Origin: Deltaproteobacteria bacterium
Lineage (GTDB): Bacteria > Desulfobacterota > JADFVX01
DNA: 64,000 bases
Direction: 5' to 3'
Assembly (NCBI GenBank): GCA_029860075.1
Contig: JAOUBX010000015.1
Span: 1-64,000 of the forward strand
The notes beneath the pieces are model-generated. The model made no database searches. It worked only from the letters and a program-made list of their open reading frames with translations, and was not told where the DNA came from. Below are positions 8,901 to 21,000 of the stretch, one piece after another; the first letter of the stretch is position 1, and each line of letters starts with the position of its first letter. Made by a program: the position numbers and the translations under genes.

Positions 8901-9372
8901 GCGGCTTAATCAGTATCCTGTCAGGAGCAATCGGCACGACTTCATTTGTCTCCCCGACACTATAGGTCAGGGTAGCGCCGGCCCAATAATAGACGCCCCT
9001 TTCATTATCCCCCCCCGTACCGGGTGAGGGAATGATCAGCCAATGGACTTCAGCTGCCGTATTCGCCTGTACAATGCCGTCACCTGTCACACTATCAATA
9101 TTTTGAGTACTGGAAAGCTTAATAAAAAAGAGGTCGTTCATTATATTGCCGTTAGCATCAGTGAGCATTACATCTACCCTGACTTTTGTAAGGTCCTTGT
9201 CGGGGATTTTGTTGGATATTACCAGTTTGGCGTCGAAAGCGATCCGCTCAAGGGTAAGCTCCTGTATAATCTCCATCGATACCTTTGAGCAGGCCGTATC
9301 GGCAGCGTAGGAATATGTCGTTATGAATGCTGTAAAAATTATCAATAATCCTTGTATATAACGTCTCATCAT
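5932..9372 (-). CDS. Large exported protein with Ig-like domains and a seven-bladed TolB-like propeller
   Basis: 1146 residues with a signal peptide (MMRRYIQGLLIIFTAFITTYSYA). Residues 25-430 are unrecognised beta-rich sequence. Residues about 440-540 include an Ig-like unit with TASDNDGGSGVDYMM and DYYSVDAAGNTEE; another unit follows to about 660. From about residue 680 to 960 there are seven repeats of the form P-x-I-x-G-x-x-V-V-W-Q-D-x-R followed by D-I-Y (for example RIVWQDSRTDGGDIYGYD), which is a TolB-like beta-propeller. The last 190 residues hold two similar units (VRPGFNLIAVGE; LTGTNEIGILSIP) of a kind often seen at the C-end of surface proteins. The gene overlaps dacB by 4 bases (ATGA) and has a strong SD (GGAGG), so translation is coupled. 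It is probably periplasmic or cell-surface. Confidence 0.85.
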   Translation of the reverse strand: MMRRYIQGLLIIFTAFITTYSYAADTACSKVSMEIIQELTLERIAFDAKLVISNKIPDKDLTKVRVDVMLTDANGNIMNDLFFIKLSSTQNIDSVTGDGIVQANTAAEVHWLIIPSPGTGGDNERGVYYWAGATLTYSVGETNEVVPIAPDRILIKPQPLLVLDYFMPYEVLGDNPFTPEKVEAPVPFPLALRILNDGYGMGKNLKIESAQPKIVDNKQGLLVDFQILGSQVNDTPVTPTLTAAIGDLQGKKASTASWDMIATLSGRFIEFGAEFTHASELGGELTSLIQETNAHYLVHMVRVNRPYSDNYLDFLADSDRDADHLPDTIFESEIPNGSTDRVDSVSPVYTVSATNTPARPTNDNPKVELKTSNPVDAGWTYVRTSDPSRGMLALIDVVRKDGTHLDPHNFWVDKKLDEDYKEIFMLQLLDYRESNVIDGTYMLVYEQPDEDITPPVTALIYDGYAYAGDAVVIPPATRIVFTASDNDGGSGVDYMMKKLNGTDSDFVPAVPFNFSSAGSYAVDYYSVDAAGNTEEIKSTTIVVDDSPPVISSFTANPAVIIPHAPEGIAAARSLNLNITASDNVSNLPLTIEIAAGESFSADAVVRTIEGELSDNTAGDFIWYGKEDGGMLAATGKYTARVTVRDGLGNDADVNHQSQMTVSLEVAEWFSGDRVSFGDGEEKYPSISGTRVVWQDQRAGNWDIYFRDLPDGTETVVTSNISDQIYPDVDGGRIVWQDSRTDGGDIYGYDIATGSEFAVSTDTGNQERPAINGDWVVWQDNGAGNWDIFAYNLSTMEKIQITNHERDQMNPTIEGTTILWQDYRHGLGEIYSYDLLSRTETRLTTNIDNQTDPVLSGNIYLWTDHRNGGRDIYLKQANGERRLTYGAGDQAGADINGGTIVYTDYEKGLNDPNLAFYDIATGLGGILNANPAKQEEPAIGAGYVVWQDNRGGTYRIYMAELEVVAVPLDVTVRPGFNLIAVGESLTSQYPTVSALISAYGVELGIEKVMALDALHGTYSVFEYDGAGTSGEDFALRAGMAIVLYTATEGAINVAETGEVATYRLLTGTNEIGILSIPIGYRAYDLLESVGLDKIQSVRRFNGITGRWETAAVKRDSGAVAPVGVNFDISPGEGLVITMIERIDGWKP

Positions 9373-10781
9373 GGATTACCTCCATTATTTCCCTCCAGTA
9401 TTCTCATCATGACACCTCCGCTTCTCTCGGCGGCAATTACCTCGCCCCTGTTACCGTTGACTATGTATGAGAAGGCAAAGGGTCTGTCATTGTTGTCGAT
9501 CCCATACCCAGCCAAGCCATAAGCCTCTTCAAGCCTTGCTGTTTTAACCCTGAAACGGGGATTATCAAAACCGCTATTCATCAACACCCTGTCACTGCCT
9601 GCCTCGGGGAGGCTTTCCTTAAAAGTTTTAAACCATGGCCTCTTCGAAATCTCATAAAGATAACCAGTGAAATACGCAGAATTAATTCTGTTTTTTTCAG
9701 AGAGTCCCGACCCGTCTGCCATTTTGGCCACTTGCCCCCTTAGTTCCCCAATCCCTGCAAGAAATTCCTCTGCCGCCTTAATTCCTTTTTCAGCCGATCC
9801 CGGCCTCCCGAAGCGCTCAGCGCCGAGCAGGAGCAATAGATTATCGGCGACAACATTAAGACTGTTCATGTTCATATCATGGATTAACTTTTCCAATTCA
9901 GGGGCAGCTATTTTTACAAGCATTGTCGAGTCTGCAGGGACCTTGCCCTCTATCGCTTTGCCCCTAACTTTCACCCCCTGCTCGACAAGTATTACCTTTA
10001 AAACGCCCGCCGCAAAAAGAGCGGGAGATTCCAGTGCAAATCTTTTCTTTATATGACCGCCGCCTTTGCGGATATTACCTTCGATATGATAGAGATCATC
10101 TTTCGACTTCCTGATTTTAATGGTATTCTTCATCCCCGAAACAGTCCTCGCCGAGACCGAAAACCTGACGTCACCATTCCCGGGTTCGACACGAACCTGC
10201 GGCGGCTCCCCCGCTTCTGTCGGGATTACCGTCACTGCTGCCGTATGCAGATCAAGTCCAAGGGCCGAAGGGATCGCATAGGCCGCACCCTTCCGATTTC
10301 TTTCAAAACCGCCACTTTCAAAAAAGGTGGAATCAGCAATGATATCTCCCTCAACACTTCTTAAGCCCTTGCGGGAAAGCTCACGGACAGCTGTTTCAAG
10401 CTCAGCGGCAGACAAAAGCGCATTCCCTAGTCCTACCAGGTAAAGGTTACCCCTGAGCAGCCCATCCTCCAACACCCCGTCATAAGAAATAGTGGTCGTC
10501 ATGTGCAGCCCATCCCCTGCAAATGCACGGTCAAGCGTTGCACCCGCCACCACCAGCTTCATAAGAGAGGCCGGCACAAGCGCTTCACCTTTGGCGCTTC
10601 CCGCATTTATTGTCTCCCTGGCTGTTTTCATATCAACCACATTCAGACTCCATCGAGTATCTTTCGTTAAAACTTCCCTTAGCTTCCCTTCCGCTATCGC
10701 CTCTCTTACGTCTCCACCATAAGCTAAGAGCGGCCACCCCGAAATAAACATCAAACAAACCCACAGCACAATCTTTCCCAT
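9369..10781 (-). CDS. dacB: D-alanyl-D-alanine carboxypeptidase/endopeptidase, PBP4 (S13) type
   Basis: About 470 residues from ATG 10781. An upstream in-frame TTG at 10796 exists but has no SD and would put WT before a clean signal peptide (MGKIVLWVCLMFISGWPLLA). S13 motifs are visible: SxxK as VPASLMKLV, SxN as MNSLNVVAD, and the third motif as VKTARLEEAYGLAGYG, where KTA replaces the usual KTG. The family cleaves D-Ala-D-Ala bonds and peptide cross-links of peptidoglycan in the periplasm. It lies between a putative immunity-like gene and the propeller gene in the giant exoprotein operon, so it may open the wall for assembly of that protein; this is inference. Confidence 0.88.
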   Translation of the reverse strand: MGKIVLWVCLMFISGWPLLAYGGDVREAIAEGKLREVLTKDTRWSLNVVDMKTARETINAGSAKGEALVPASLMKLVVAGATLDRAFAGDGLHMTTTISYDGVLEDGLLRGNLYLVGLGNALLSAAELETAVRELSRKGLRSVEGDIIADSTFFESGGFERNRKGAAYAIPSALGLDLHTAAVTVIPTEAGEPPQVRVEPGNGDVRFSVSARTVSGMKNTIKIRKSKDDLYHIEGNIRKGGGHIKKRFALESPALFAAGVLKVILVEQGVKVRGKAIEGKVPADSTMLVKIAAPELEKLIHDMNMNSLNVVADNLLLLLGAERFGRPGSAEKGIKAAEEFLAGIGELRGQVAKMADGSGLSEKNRINSAYFTGYLYEISKRPWFKTFKESLPEAGSDRVLMNSGFDNPRFRVKTARLEEAYGLAGYGIDNNDRPFAFSYIVNGNRGEVIAAERSGGVMMRILEGNNGGNP

Positions 10782-10835
10782 AGTCCACTTTATCAATAAA
10801 TAACTAAATACATTTCATGGAATTTCAGTGTTTGT

Positions 10836-10852
10836 GATGGGCAGTGCCCATC
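10836..10852. repeat. Perfect inverted repeat GATGGGC-AGT-GCCCATC
   Basis: A 7-bp perfect stem with a 3-base loop lies in the 120-base gap between the small exported-protein gene and dacB. There is no T-run on either side, so it is not a standard terminator. Similar GGATGGGC/GCCCATC elements are common as dispersed REP-like repeats. It could stabilise or process the long mRNA. Confidence 0.5.
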
Positions 10853-10901
10853 CTACTTGGCTAGTCGGCTATCTCTATTTATTCCTCAATATCATCACAC
10901 A

Positions 10902-11573
10902 TCACCTACTTCTATCACACCAATGAGTATTCTTTTTAAATTCGCTCGAACCTTTCCTCGTTTCAATAATTATTAACTTTAATTCATTGCTTTTAACAAT
11001 TTTTTCTAATTCATCTAATGCATCACTTGCCGCTTTATTGCACATTAGAGACAATGTGGAGATAGATGTTCTGAAAGTAACTTTCTTTTGCTGTTTAGCT
11101 ACGCTAAATATGTTTTCTACATCTCTTTCGTCATCAATAATTGATAAAGCCAACATTGCATTAATTGATAAATGAACATCATCACTCACAATATACTCAG
11201 TGACATATTTTCTTATTTCTTCCGTATCAACATCTATCTTTTTATTTCTTTTTGCCTGCAATAATACTCCGGCAATTTTTACCTTTACTATATTCTTATT
11301 GATTGTTTCCCATGACAACTCTGGATACTTGTCTTTGTTCCCACCCCATAAATCCTTAATTAATGGCAGTATTTCTCCCTGATAGCGCATCTTATTTACT
11401 TTATTGAGAGCTTCGATCACACTATCAACATTCTTTGTGTTTATCACTGAAATTAATTCTTCAGTGTCAATATAATCATCTTGTGAAGCAGATACATTTA
11501 CACTGACCACAATTATGAAGAGTAAGGGCAAACAACTACATAATGCTTTTCTAATAAATAATCTAAATTTCAT
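10902..11573 (-). CDS. Small exported alpha-helical protein next to RHS giant; immunity-gene position
   Basis: The start at 11573 is chosen because GGAG lies 7 bases before this ATG and the protein then begins with a signal peptide (MKFRLFIRKALCSCLPLLFIIVVSVNVSA). The longer frame back to 11657 overlaps the RHS gene. About 223 residues. After the signal the sequence is helical with a HEAT-like look (DVHLSINAMLALSIIDDERDVENIFSVAK; TLSLMCNKAASDALDELEKIV). The gene starts 19 bases after the stop of the RHS giant and is AT-rich like the RHS tail. In RHS polymorphic toxins this position holds the cognate immunity gene, and a signal peptide would fit a toxin acting in the periplasm. It has no clear family match by eye, so the immunity role is inference. 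Confidence 0.7.
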   Translation of the reverse strand: MKFRLFIRKALCSCLPLLFIIVVSVNVSASQDDYIDTEELISVINTKNVDSVIEALNKVNKMRYQGEILPLIKDLWGGNKDKYPELSWETINKNIVKVKIAGVLLQAKRNKKIDVDTEEIRKYVTEYIVSDDVHLSINAMLALSIIDDERDVENIFSVAKQQKKVTFRTSISTLSLMCNKAASDALDELEKIVKSNELKLIIIETRKGSSEFKKNTHWCDRSR

Positions 11574-11592
11574 AATTAGCTCCATAAAATTT

Positions 11593-12045
11593 TTAAGGTA
11601 TAATTGGCACATTTGAGTCATAAGGATTATCATGACTATAGCTAGTGTCCCATTCACTGGTTTCAGAAATTAAATTCCTCAGTGGTTCACCATGTTTAGG
11701 CACATTTGGTTCAAAAGTCTTATCTGTTTGTACATTACCACATTCATCATAGTATTCTACTTCACACACCACTGTCACCCATTTCATATATTGAGAAACT
11801 GCATAAGTCTTAGTTGTGACAAGCTGAATATCATACCACTGATACTTAATGTTGATAGTTGGTGATGCTGGAAACTTTATAGCAGTAAAAGGATTATTGA
11901 CTCCAGGCCCACCATATTCATAAATAAAGCGAGGGAGCTGAAAGTAGGTTGCTACTGTTACATCCGTTTCCACGCTATCATTCCAACCTGAATTTTCATT
12001 ATACTCTTCAACATCCCAACATTTTGGTGCATTTAGAAAAAGTCC
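11593..12045 (-). other. Variable C-terminal tail of the RHS protein (possible toxin module)
   Basis: After the RHS core ends in NYRDPLGLF, about 150 residues remain with no YD repeats. They contain WYDIQLVTTKTYAVSQYMKW and VVCEVEYYDECG, a beta-rich look, and no catalytic motif that I recognise. The base composition is clearly more AT-rich than the rest of the gene, as is usual for exchangeable RHS tips. It may be a toxin tip or merely a surface domain. Confidence 0.45.
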
Positions 12046-15000
12046 AAGCGGATCCCTATAATTTATGGAATTATTTTGGACATACCTGTAAAGATTCTCA
12101 TCCAGCGCCTCAAAACCTATCGGATCAGCCTGCGTATACCTTCCGGCAACAGGATCATAATATCTCATCCAATTATAATGCAATCCTGTCTCTTCATCAA
12201 AATATTGTCCTGGAAATCTTAGGTTATTCTCAATTGTCGACTGTTGCTCAATCACTGCCTCACCAAAGGCTGTATATCTGGCACCCCAGACTACATTACC
12301 ACCACTGTCAGTCATTTTCTGAGGCGTTCCGATATGGTCATTATGGTAGTAATAGTAATCTCCATTTTCTATCATGAAAAGCGGCTCTGTGCCCCATGTC
12401 ATATTGGGCTTCCATCCGTAGGTTTTCTTAAGAGTTCCGTCTGGGCCATACTCACCAATGAGGCCCTCTTCACTGTAAAAGTAGAAGGTGGTAAGACCAT
12501 CTACTACCTTACTCACTCTACGCCCGAAAGGATCATAGGCGTATGTCGCCAAACCACCATCGGGAAGTTCTACACGCACCAGTCTATTTGACGCATCATA
12601 AACATAATTTGTTGTCTTTCCATCCTTTGTGGCGCTTACCGTATTCCCGTTGGCATCATATGAATATACAACATCACCTGAAGAGAGCAGTTCATTATTT
12701 GCATTATGGCTATAATCATCTGCCACTGTACCTTCCACTGCCAATGTAAGCCGATTACCAATATTGTCATAAACATAGCTTTCATTGGCAAGATCTGGAT
12801 TCGCAGCCCCTGTTAGCTGGTAGATCTTGTCGTAACTGTAGCTCCGGCTTGTCCCTCCCGAAGTGACACTCAATGTGTTACCTACTCTGTCGAAAGTATA
12901 TTGGCTGTTCATGAGTGTACCGGACGCATTTCCTACATTGTGCTCTACCAGCCAGCTATTTGCGTTGTACTGATAATTGGAGCTGAAACCATTGGGGAGT
13001 GTTTTCTTGACTGGTCTCTTCCACTGGTAATCATAACTAATAGTCTTGTTATTAAAGTTAATTGCTCTAATTTGATTTATTTTGTTGTATGAATAGGTAT
13101 AGGCTACACCCTCGGGTGAGGTGTATGACTCCTTGTTCCCCACAGCATCATAGGTGTAGGAATAGGTCTTGCTGAAATCGCCGTAATTAACCGTCTCCGA
13201 AAGCTTTCGACCAAGCGCATCATAGGTAAGTGTGTCGCTGATTCCAGCACTGGAATAACTCGTCATATTACCCACAGCATCATATCCAAAGGTATCCTTT
13301 TTGCCGTCATCATAGTTAACTTCTATGACTCTTCCTACCTCATCGTAGGAATATCTCGTTACCTGGCCTTTAGGATCCTTAATCATTTTAAGAAGTCCGT
13401 CGAGGTAATAACTATATTCCGTCACTTGTCCCATGGGTCTCGTTTCTTTTATCTTTCTCCCGGCAAGGTCATAGGTAAATGTAGTAGTATTACCTGCCTG
13501 ATCAGTAAGGGAAGTCATATTGCCCCTCTTATCATAGGTATAGGTGATTATACCACCCTCCATATCAATCTCTTCTATCATCCGCCCCAAGGCATCATAA
13601 CTGTAGCGCGTTATATTCCCCTCGGCGTCTGTCTTTGCAGTTATTCGCCCCACAGCATCGTAAAGCATGGACGTATTGTAGCCCATGGCATCGGACCGGA
13701 CCGTCAGCCTACCGGACATATTAAATGAATGGAATATCTCATTCCCAAGCGGATCCGTCATCTTTCCAGGTATAGACTTGTTACCGCCATAACAGGACGA
13801 ACATTCACTCCCAACGGAAGTATATTCATATCGTGCTATATTACCTTCGGCGTCTGTAACAGAAGTTATCCGGCCCGAACTGTCGTAGGTATTGATAATC
13901 GTATTTCCCTTTGCGTTGGTCATTTCAACAAGATTCCCAGCACCATCATAGGACATGGTTGTTGACATATTGAGGGCGTCCGTTACGGAGATCAATCTGT
14001 CCTTAAAATCATACTCGTATGTTGTTTCGTTACCTTGAGAGTCCGTTACATTTACTAAACGGTTTTTGAGATCATAGCTGTAGTTTGTCTCATTGCCTAA
14101 TGGATCCGTTTCCATCTTCTTGTTTCCTAAACTATCATAAGTAAATTCTGTCCTGATGCCATTTGGGCCTATAAGCATCGTCATCTTGCCAAGGTCATCG
14201 TACTCCATGTTGGTAGTATTGCCTAGAGGATCAGTCATAGAGATCATGTTACCCGTATCGTCATAGGCGTATGTCGTTATAGAATCGCTTATAGTGCTTG
14301 ACGTTATCTCACCCCACTCGTTGTAGGCATAAATACTAACAACCTCGTCAGACGTACCTGCCGCCATAATTTGCTTCGTCCTGTTCCCAAATTCATCATA
14401 CTCATATTGTGTTATTGTCCCCAGCGGATCAGTCTCACTTAGCTTGTTTCCGTCCCGATCGTATGTATATGTTGTCTCATTCCCTTCACCATCGGTTCTG
14501 CTGATAACATTCCCCCACTCATCCCTTTGGAGCAGCCTTACATTCCCCACCTCATCGGTGATCTTCTCTACGCGGTTTTGAAGATACTCTATTTTTTTGA
14601 GTATTATGGGATCTTTGCCTTCTTCAATAAGCTCTTCCAGGATAAGGTCTCCTACCGAGTTGAGGGTCTTCCTTTTCTTTCGTCCGCTATAATCGGTATA
14701 GGTGAAGCTCCCTCCGGTAAAGTTCTGTTCAAAGGACATGGTATTGCCGGCAGGGTCGGTTATGCTCTGTGCGATTCCCTTATTTCTCCATTTCGGATTA
14801 TATGCAATGGTGTAGGTATCACCGACGGCATTGGTCTTGCCTATCATATTATGGTAATTATTTGTAGCGCTTTCCTGCTCTCCTGTCTGGCATGTGCCGA
14901 TAACCACTCTGGGATTATGCGAAACAATTTTATATGAGCACTTCACCGGCGGAACGGGGTAAACGGTCAGGTCATAAGTATAACTGCCAAGTGTTATGGG

Positions 15001-18000
15001 AGTGGCGTCTCCTGCCGTCAGAACTGCTGTTGTAAGGTTCCCCGATTCATCATACTCATAGCTGACGGTCCTTCCTGCAATGTCTGTTACGGCTGTAATA
15101 TGGCCTTCCGTATCGTAGCTAAAGGTGAGAACCTCCCGGCCCACTGCATCTATTACTGACAGTGGCATGGGCCATTTCATCGTTTGGGGCTCTTCCTCGG
15201 CATAGGTTATGGTTACCGTCTTGCCCCGGATATTTTTGATTGTCCGAAGTCTTCCGGAACTATCGAAGGTCTCCGTATTGCCGCCAAAGTGCGTTACCTC
15301 GTAACCCGTTTCGGTTAGCCTCAGGCTGAGGCCGTTTTCTTTTTTGGCTGTATAGGTGCCGTCATCGGCTATATCAAAGGTAAAGTAGTTCCCTTTTCCA
15401 TCCATGTAACTGCCGGCGCCCGCCCTTGCCGTATAGGAACTGCTCCAGCCGTAGCCTAAAGGCCCGTCCATGGGAGCAGAAAAAACCCAGTTCGTCCCGT
15501 TATGCATGATCATGTTTGACCGGTAGGTTCTACTCCATTCAATAGGTATAGCCCTGGCCGGTATTCTCAGGTCCGTCTCCTCAAATTGGTAGGTCCCGTT
15601 TCCAAGACTGACGGCACTGCCTGTTGTAACACAGGTTTTATCAGTATCGCACTTATCACAGGGATCATCTGAACCGCCTCCAGAGCCGCCTAGTGGACAT
15701 TCAGGCTTCTCGGGAGATCTAGGATATATACATCCCCCATCGCCACTGCTGCCGGAAAGTGAAGTCGTAACCTTACCATCGATAATCTCCCCGCCACTGC
15801 TCTGACCGCCACCCACACCGTACCCACTATAGGTACTTACTCCGCCGACTCCAAAGGGATCAGCTTCACCGGTCCCGCCGTCACCACAGGATTTTGGGAT
15901 GGAACCATAAAAGGTTGTCGATTTTGTTACCTTCGACTCATTAAGGGCGCCAGGGCATATTATGGTTGAACCGGAAACGGTAATACTAAAACTCTCGCCG
16001 CATGATCCACCAAAACCGCTCACTTCATCATAGAGGCTGTCGGAACAGGCATATGCAGTGCCATTATCCAGTGACGCAACCGTATCCGGCGCCGCCTCCC
16101 GTCTGCTAATCCTGTATGGAATGGTTATTTTTTGCATTGCATCGATACTGTCAGGGATTGTGGTAAGGATTTCAATATCGTATTCCCCGCCGATAGTACG
16201 CGGGAAGTTAATGTTAACTTCCGTGACGCCTATCAAGCCGTAGTTGGTCACTGTATACTCACCATTAAATACTTCTCCCGGCTGCAATTCAGGCAGGGTC
16301 AGTGACGCAGGTTCCGTAATGAGCAGCGGAACAGGCACTTCCGTTTCAAATGTCTGGCTTATCTTGATTTCATACTTATCCACTATCTCTGTCGGTACAA
16401 CGCTCCACTCGACTTCAACAAGCGTCACTTCAAGAGCGATTGGAACAATCCTGGTTACACCGGGCTCAATAACGAAGGAGCCGGAGAAAGATTTGTGGCC
16501 GGGAGCTGTAATACTGAAAGTATACCTTCCTTCAGGCAGATCGTACTTTGTCGCCGTACCGTCTGCTGCCGTTGTGACTGTGTATATCAATTCACTCAGT
16601 TGCTGATGCTGGAAGCGAATGCTGGCTCCGCTCACATCGGCTAAAAGTTCGTTCAGGACGTCGAACTGAACATTGCCCACGGCATCGGTGACGACTGTTA
16701 CCTGCAGGTTATAGCTGTAAGGTATATGATTGTCGGCCACAATCCTGATGGAATCATTGTAGACGCCCTGTCCAATCGTTTCTTCAGGTCTGATAATAAG
16801 ACCTACTTCGTAACTTTCTCCCGGCGCCAGATCGGGGATAACCCTTCCCGTAGTCAGGCTTATCCATGACTTTGACGGGCCTTCTATTCGACCGTTCCGT
16901 AAAACATCACCACCTGTGTTTGAAATAGTAAAGGTTTTTACCTGCTGCCCGCCTCTGACCATCCCCGTATCGATATAAGAGGGGCTGGTCCTTATGACCG
17001 GTATAGCGTTGATCAGTGCAACACTTGCTGATACTTTACCGGTGAGCCCTTCGGCCGTAGATATGTCGAGAGACGCCGTAGCGCTATCCGGAGCGTCCAG
17101 GGCTGCCGTAAGCCTGAACCTCACACTATAACGCTCTCCACCACTGATTGTCGTCCTGCCGTCGGTAAGGGCCCTTGCTGTAATCCCCGGTGATGCGGCA
17201 GTTGAAAGGGTAAGACCTGTCAAAGGCGTCTCGCCCTTGTTGTATATGGTTACCGGAATATCATAGGTCTTTCCCTTGGTCAATTTTATGCTTGCATAAC
17301 GAGGTCCAACTGACATGTCGGCAATAGTAAAGGTAGCCTGGATATTCCTATCTGCAATATCAGGATGGTTTGCCCATACGGAATAATTTCCGGCCTCGTT
17401 TGAACCTGGCTGGAAGGTATAACTGAAACTCCCTTCCGAGTTCGTATTGACCGTATAATGTCTGTCGTAGCCTTTTACGCTGATATAAAGGTTTACCGGA
17501 ACAAAAGGCATAGGCTCACCGCTTAAATTGTTTATAGCCTGACCTGTAATCAAAACGGGCTGTGCTTTCACATAAAAGTCCTGAGCAAGAGACGCCTCAG
17601 CTCGATAAGTAGTATTGCTTATCGTCGTTTCTGTAAGCTGCTTGATTCCGGGCGCCGTAACCTGATCGGACTGGCCATAGTGATAATAGGTATTACTTAT
17701 TACGGCTTCCAGATAAACCTTGAAGGGTGCCGACGAAGGTACTTTAAATATTATCGGATCCGTTGTAATGCTTTCACCGGGCTCAAGTCTTGCCGATGCA
17801 TAGCCTGACGAATTGACAACTCCCCCCGTTCTCTGGTCGAGTCTGCCTGATGCAAGCACATTTCCATCCTCGTCTTTCAGGTATACCGCTACATGATTTG
17901 TCGGCCCGTTATTCTGGCTTGTCAGGAATTCCATCCTCGCCGAGCCTTTATTATGAACCCGAAGTGTTATAGAGGCGTCTGTTCCTCTGACCAGAGGCTC

Positions 18001-21000
18001 ATTGAAAATCTCTAGCAATGCTCCCCCCGGAGCCACCCCTGCAAGCGACGTTTCAGAAACCTCAACGGTAACGCCCGGAGAAGGCTGCCAGATGGCCGAG
18101 GCGGCAACGGCTATAGTCGGCTGTGAACTGTATGCCGCGGCAGCAACTTTTTCTACAGTTATCGAACCGCCTGCAGCAAGCTGGTAGGGACCATTAAGTG
18201 TACTGGCTGAACTGCTGCCGACTTTAATGGTAATTTTCTTCACCTCTATGTCTGCATTTCCACTATTCGTCAGCAGGACAGGTACTCTCTCCAGCACACC
18301 CTGTTTTATGAGAGTGCCTTCCGGCAGACCGATATGGAAGGGCGATGCCGTCACCTCTTTAATAGGACTCTCCGTGCCAAGGCTGCTGATGGACGATACA
18401 CCATAAGTACGGGTCATTCCTTCTTCGTAGGAAGCATCCGTATAACCGGCCACCTGTACTGGTACCGGTGTAATTTTAATATCATCTCTGTATATGTAAT
18501 ACCCCTGAAGGCCCGGCTCGGGCGCCTCCCAGGTAATCACCGGAGCCCCGCCATCAATTCTCTTCATATAGAGGTTCTTAACGGGAGCTACGGGGAAAGA
18601 AATCTCCACCGTCTGTGACGGCGCGCTCTCGTTACCCAGCGCATCAAGAGCTGTCACGGCATAGAACCGCTTGGATGTTGCAGGCGACGAATCCGTAGCA
18701 GTAGTTGTAATTACCGTAGCTATCTCACTTAATCCACTAATGGATACAATATTTCCACCGGACCTGTAAAGCCTGTAATATTTAGGCACTTCTACAGGGA
18801 TATCGCCGGCTACCTGCACCCCCTCCCAAAAGGCATTTACACCGTTTCCATCGAGGTTCAGGACAAGGCCCGTCGGCACAGGCGGAGCTGTTCTATCGGA
18901 CAGGCCGTTTACTCCTGCGCTCTTTTCGCCCTCGCTGTTGAGCAGTCCTACCGCAGCAACTGAATATACATAGGAACCATCCTGGGGCGGAACATCGGAA
19001 TATGTAAGCAAGGTTCCACTGTAAATAAGTGTTGGAACAGTCTCCCCATCGCCTGCCCTGTACAGTTTATAAGATGGCTCCTGGTACTTGTATGCAACAC
19101 CGCTCCAGGAAAGCTTAACTTCTCCCCCTGTAATGGTCCTTGCAGTAAGCCCACTCGGCGCCGGAGGCGCCGGTACACTGTCCGTATAAAGAAGGATTTT
19201 CTCGCCGGAAGTCACCTTTGTGCTCTTGTTGTTAAAGTTATCCCTTGCCTCAACGAGGATGAATGTAGCGTCTCCATCTGCAAGACTTGATACGTTTACA
19301 TTTCCTGTAAAAGTCTTTCCGTCTCCCCCGTGAGCAAGTCCCGCAATCTCCGCAGTCATACCTTCTGTGTCTCTGAACTGCATTTGCGGTATTCCGACGG
19401 GCGCTTCATCAAACTGCACATTTACAGTTACCGGATTGCTTATCTTCTGAAGCAGCGCCGTTGGTGAAAGGATAGTCGCAACGGGGCCTTTCATATCAAT
19501 CCTGATGCCGGTACCACTGTTATTGCCCCTGTTACCGACAAGGTCCTTACCGGAGAACTTGTAGGTCGTGGGGCCGTGAGGCGATAGGTAGTTAACACTG
19601 AAACTGCCGGTCCACCTGTTTTCGCTCTCATTCTTCAGCGATACAACTACAGGCGAACCATCCTGGGGTTCCAGACTGAAGAAGGGGACCTCTGAAAGGG
19701 TTTCGCTTACAGACACCGCTACGTTAACAGTGCCCGCTCCTGCCACTGAGACCGGATCCAATACGGAACCATTGTTATCAGTATATTTGAAGGTTACCGA
19801 ATTAAGGGATGGCGCAGACCGGTCGGAAGCAATGGATATAACATTAGAAATGCCACTCTCATTGCCTGCGCTATCAAGGGCGGTAACGGCATAATACCTG
19901 AGGCTGTCATCAAGTGGTATATGCTCGCTAAAGAGATATTTGATGGAAGCTGTATTTACCTTTGCAACACCGGCATCGGAAGATGAAGCAAAAACAGTAC
20001 TGCCTCCATAAAGGTTATATTCTGTCGGTACCTCCCCGGCGCCGGCCTGCCAGGTAAACTGCAGCGCTCCACCTGCAAGGGCCTTCGCCGTTAGACCTGC
20101 CGGAGCTGACGGCGCGCCTGTATCAACAGTAACAGTGTAGAGATTGGAATAAGCGCTCTCTCCACCCCGATGGGAAGCCTTGGCCGTAAGCAGGTTATCA
20201 CCCTCATTGAGAACGATACCGCTAAAGGTTAAACCGCTTACTCTCTCCTTCGTGGCTATGGCTATGCCGTTCAGGTAGAAGGTAACCATCGTATCGGCAG
20301 GGGCGCTGCAACTGACGTTAACTTTATACTCCGGCGCTGTAGTCACCACCGTATGGCCCGTAATTGTCGGCTTCGATGGCGGCGCAAGCCTCACTACCAC
20401 GTTCCTTGTCACCTCACCGGCGTTGTTAAACTTGTCATAAGCAACGACCCTGATGGCATGGTTGCCGTCTGCAACAGCAATTACATTCCAGGCGTAACTC
20501 AGGCTGGCGCCGGTAACAGTTGTGGCCAGCACGCCGTCTATATAGATATCCATCTTTTCTACGGGGCTTTCGGAATCAACAGCCGTAGCGGTAATCGTCT
20601 TGTTGGCCGTAATGACATGGTTCTCGGTCAGGTTGATGCTGTCCACAACAGGCGGAACGTCGTCTTCCCTCGGTTTGGCGCTTATGCTAGCGACGGTTGT
20701 TTTTTCTGCGCCGTAATTATTAAGCGATGTGACAGCATACTGGTAGGTAGTACCGTTCACAACCCCTGTATCGGTAAAGCCTGTGCCTGCTGTTGATCCT
20801 ACCTGCGTCATGCCGCCGATGTCCGTCTGTTGTCCCGACGATGCAAGGCGATAGATAACATAGTACTTCAGATGAGGAGAAGTGATGGCATCCCAGTTGA
20901 GGATCACTTTAGCATTTTTAGGTGTAGCGGTAAGTCCCACAGGATTGTCAAGCCTCGTCACACCTGATGTGACGGTACCTCCACTCACGTTGCCAAGATC

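Noticed and set aside
13100-15300. Separate small genes in the YD-repeat region
   Set aside because: All are shadows of the RHS gene, which is open and periodic across the whole region.
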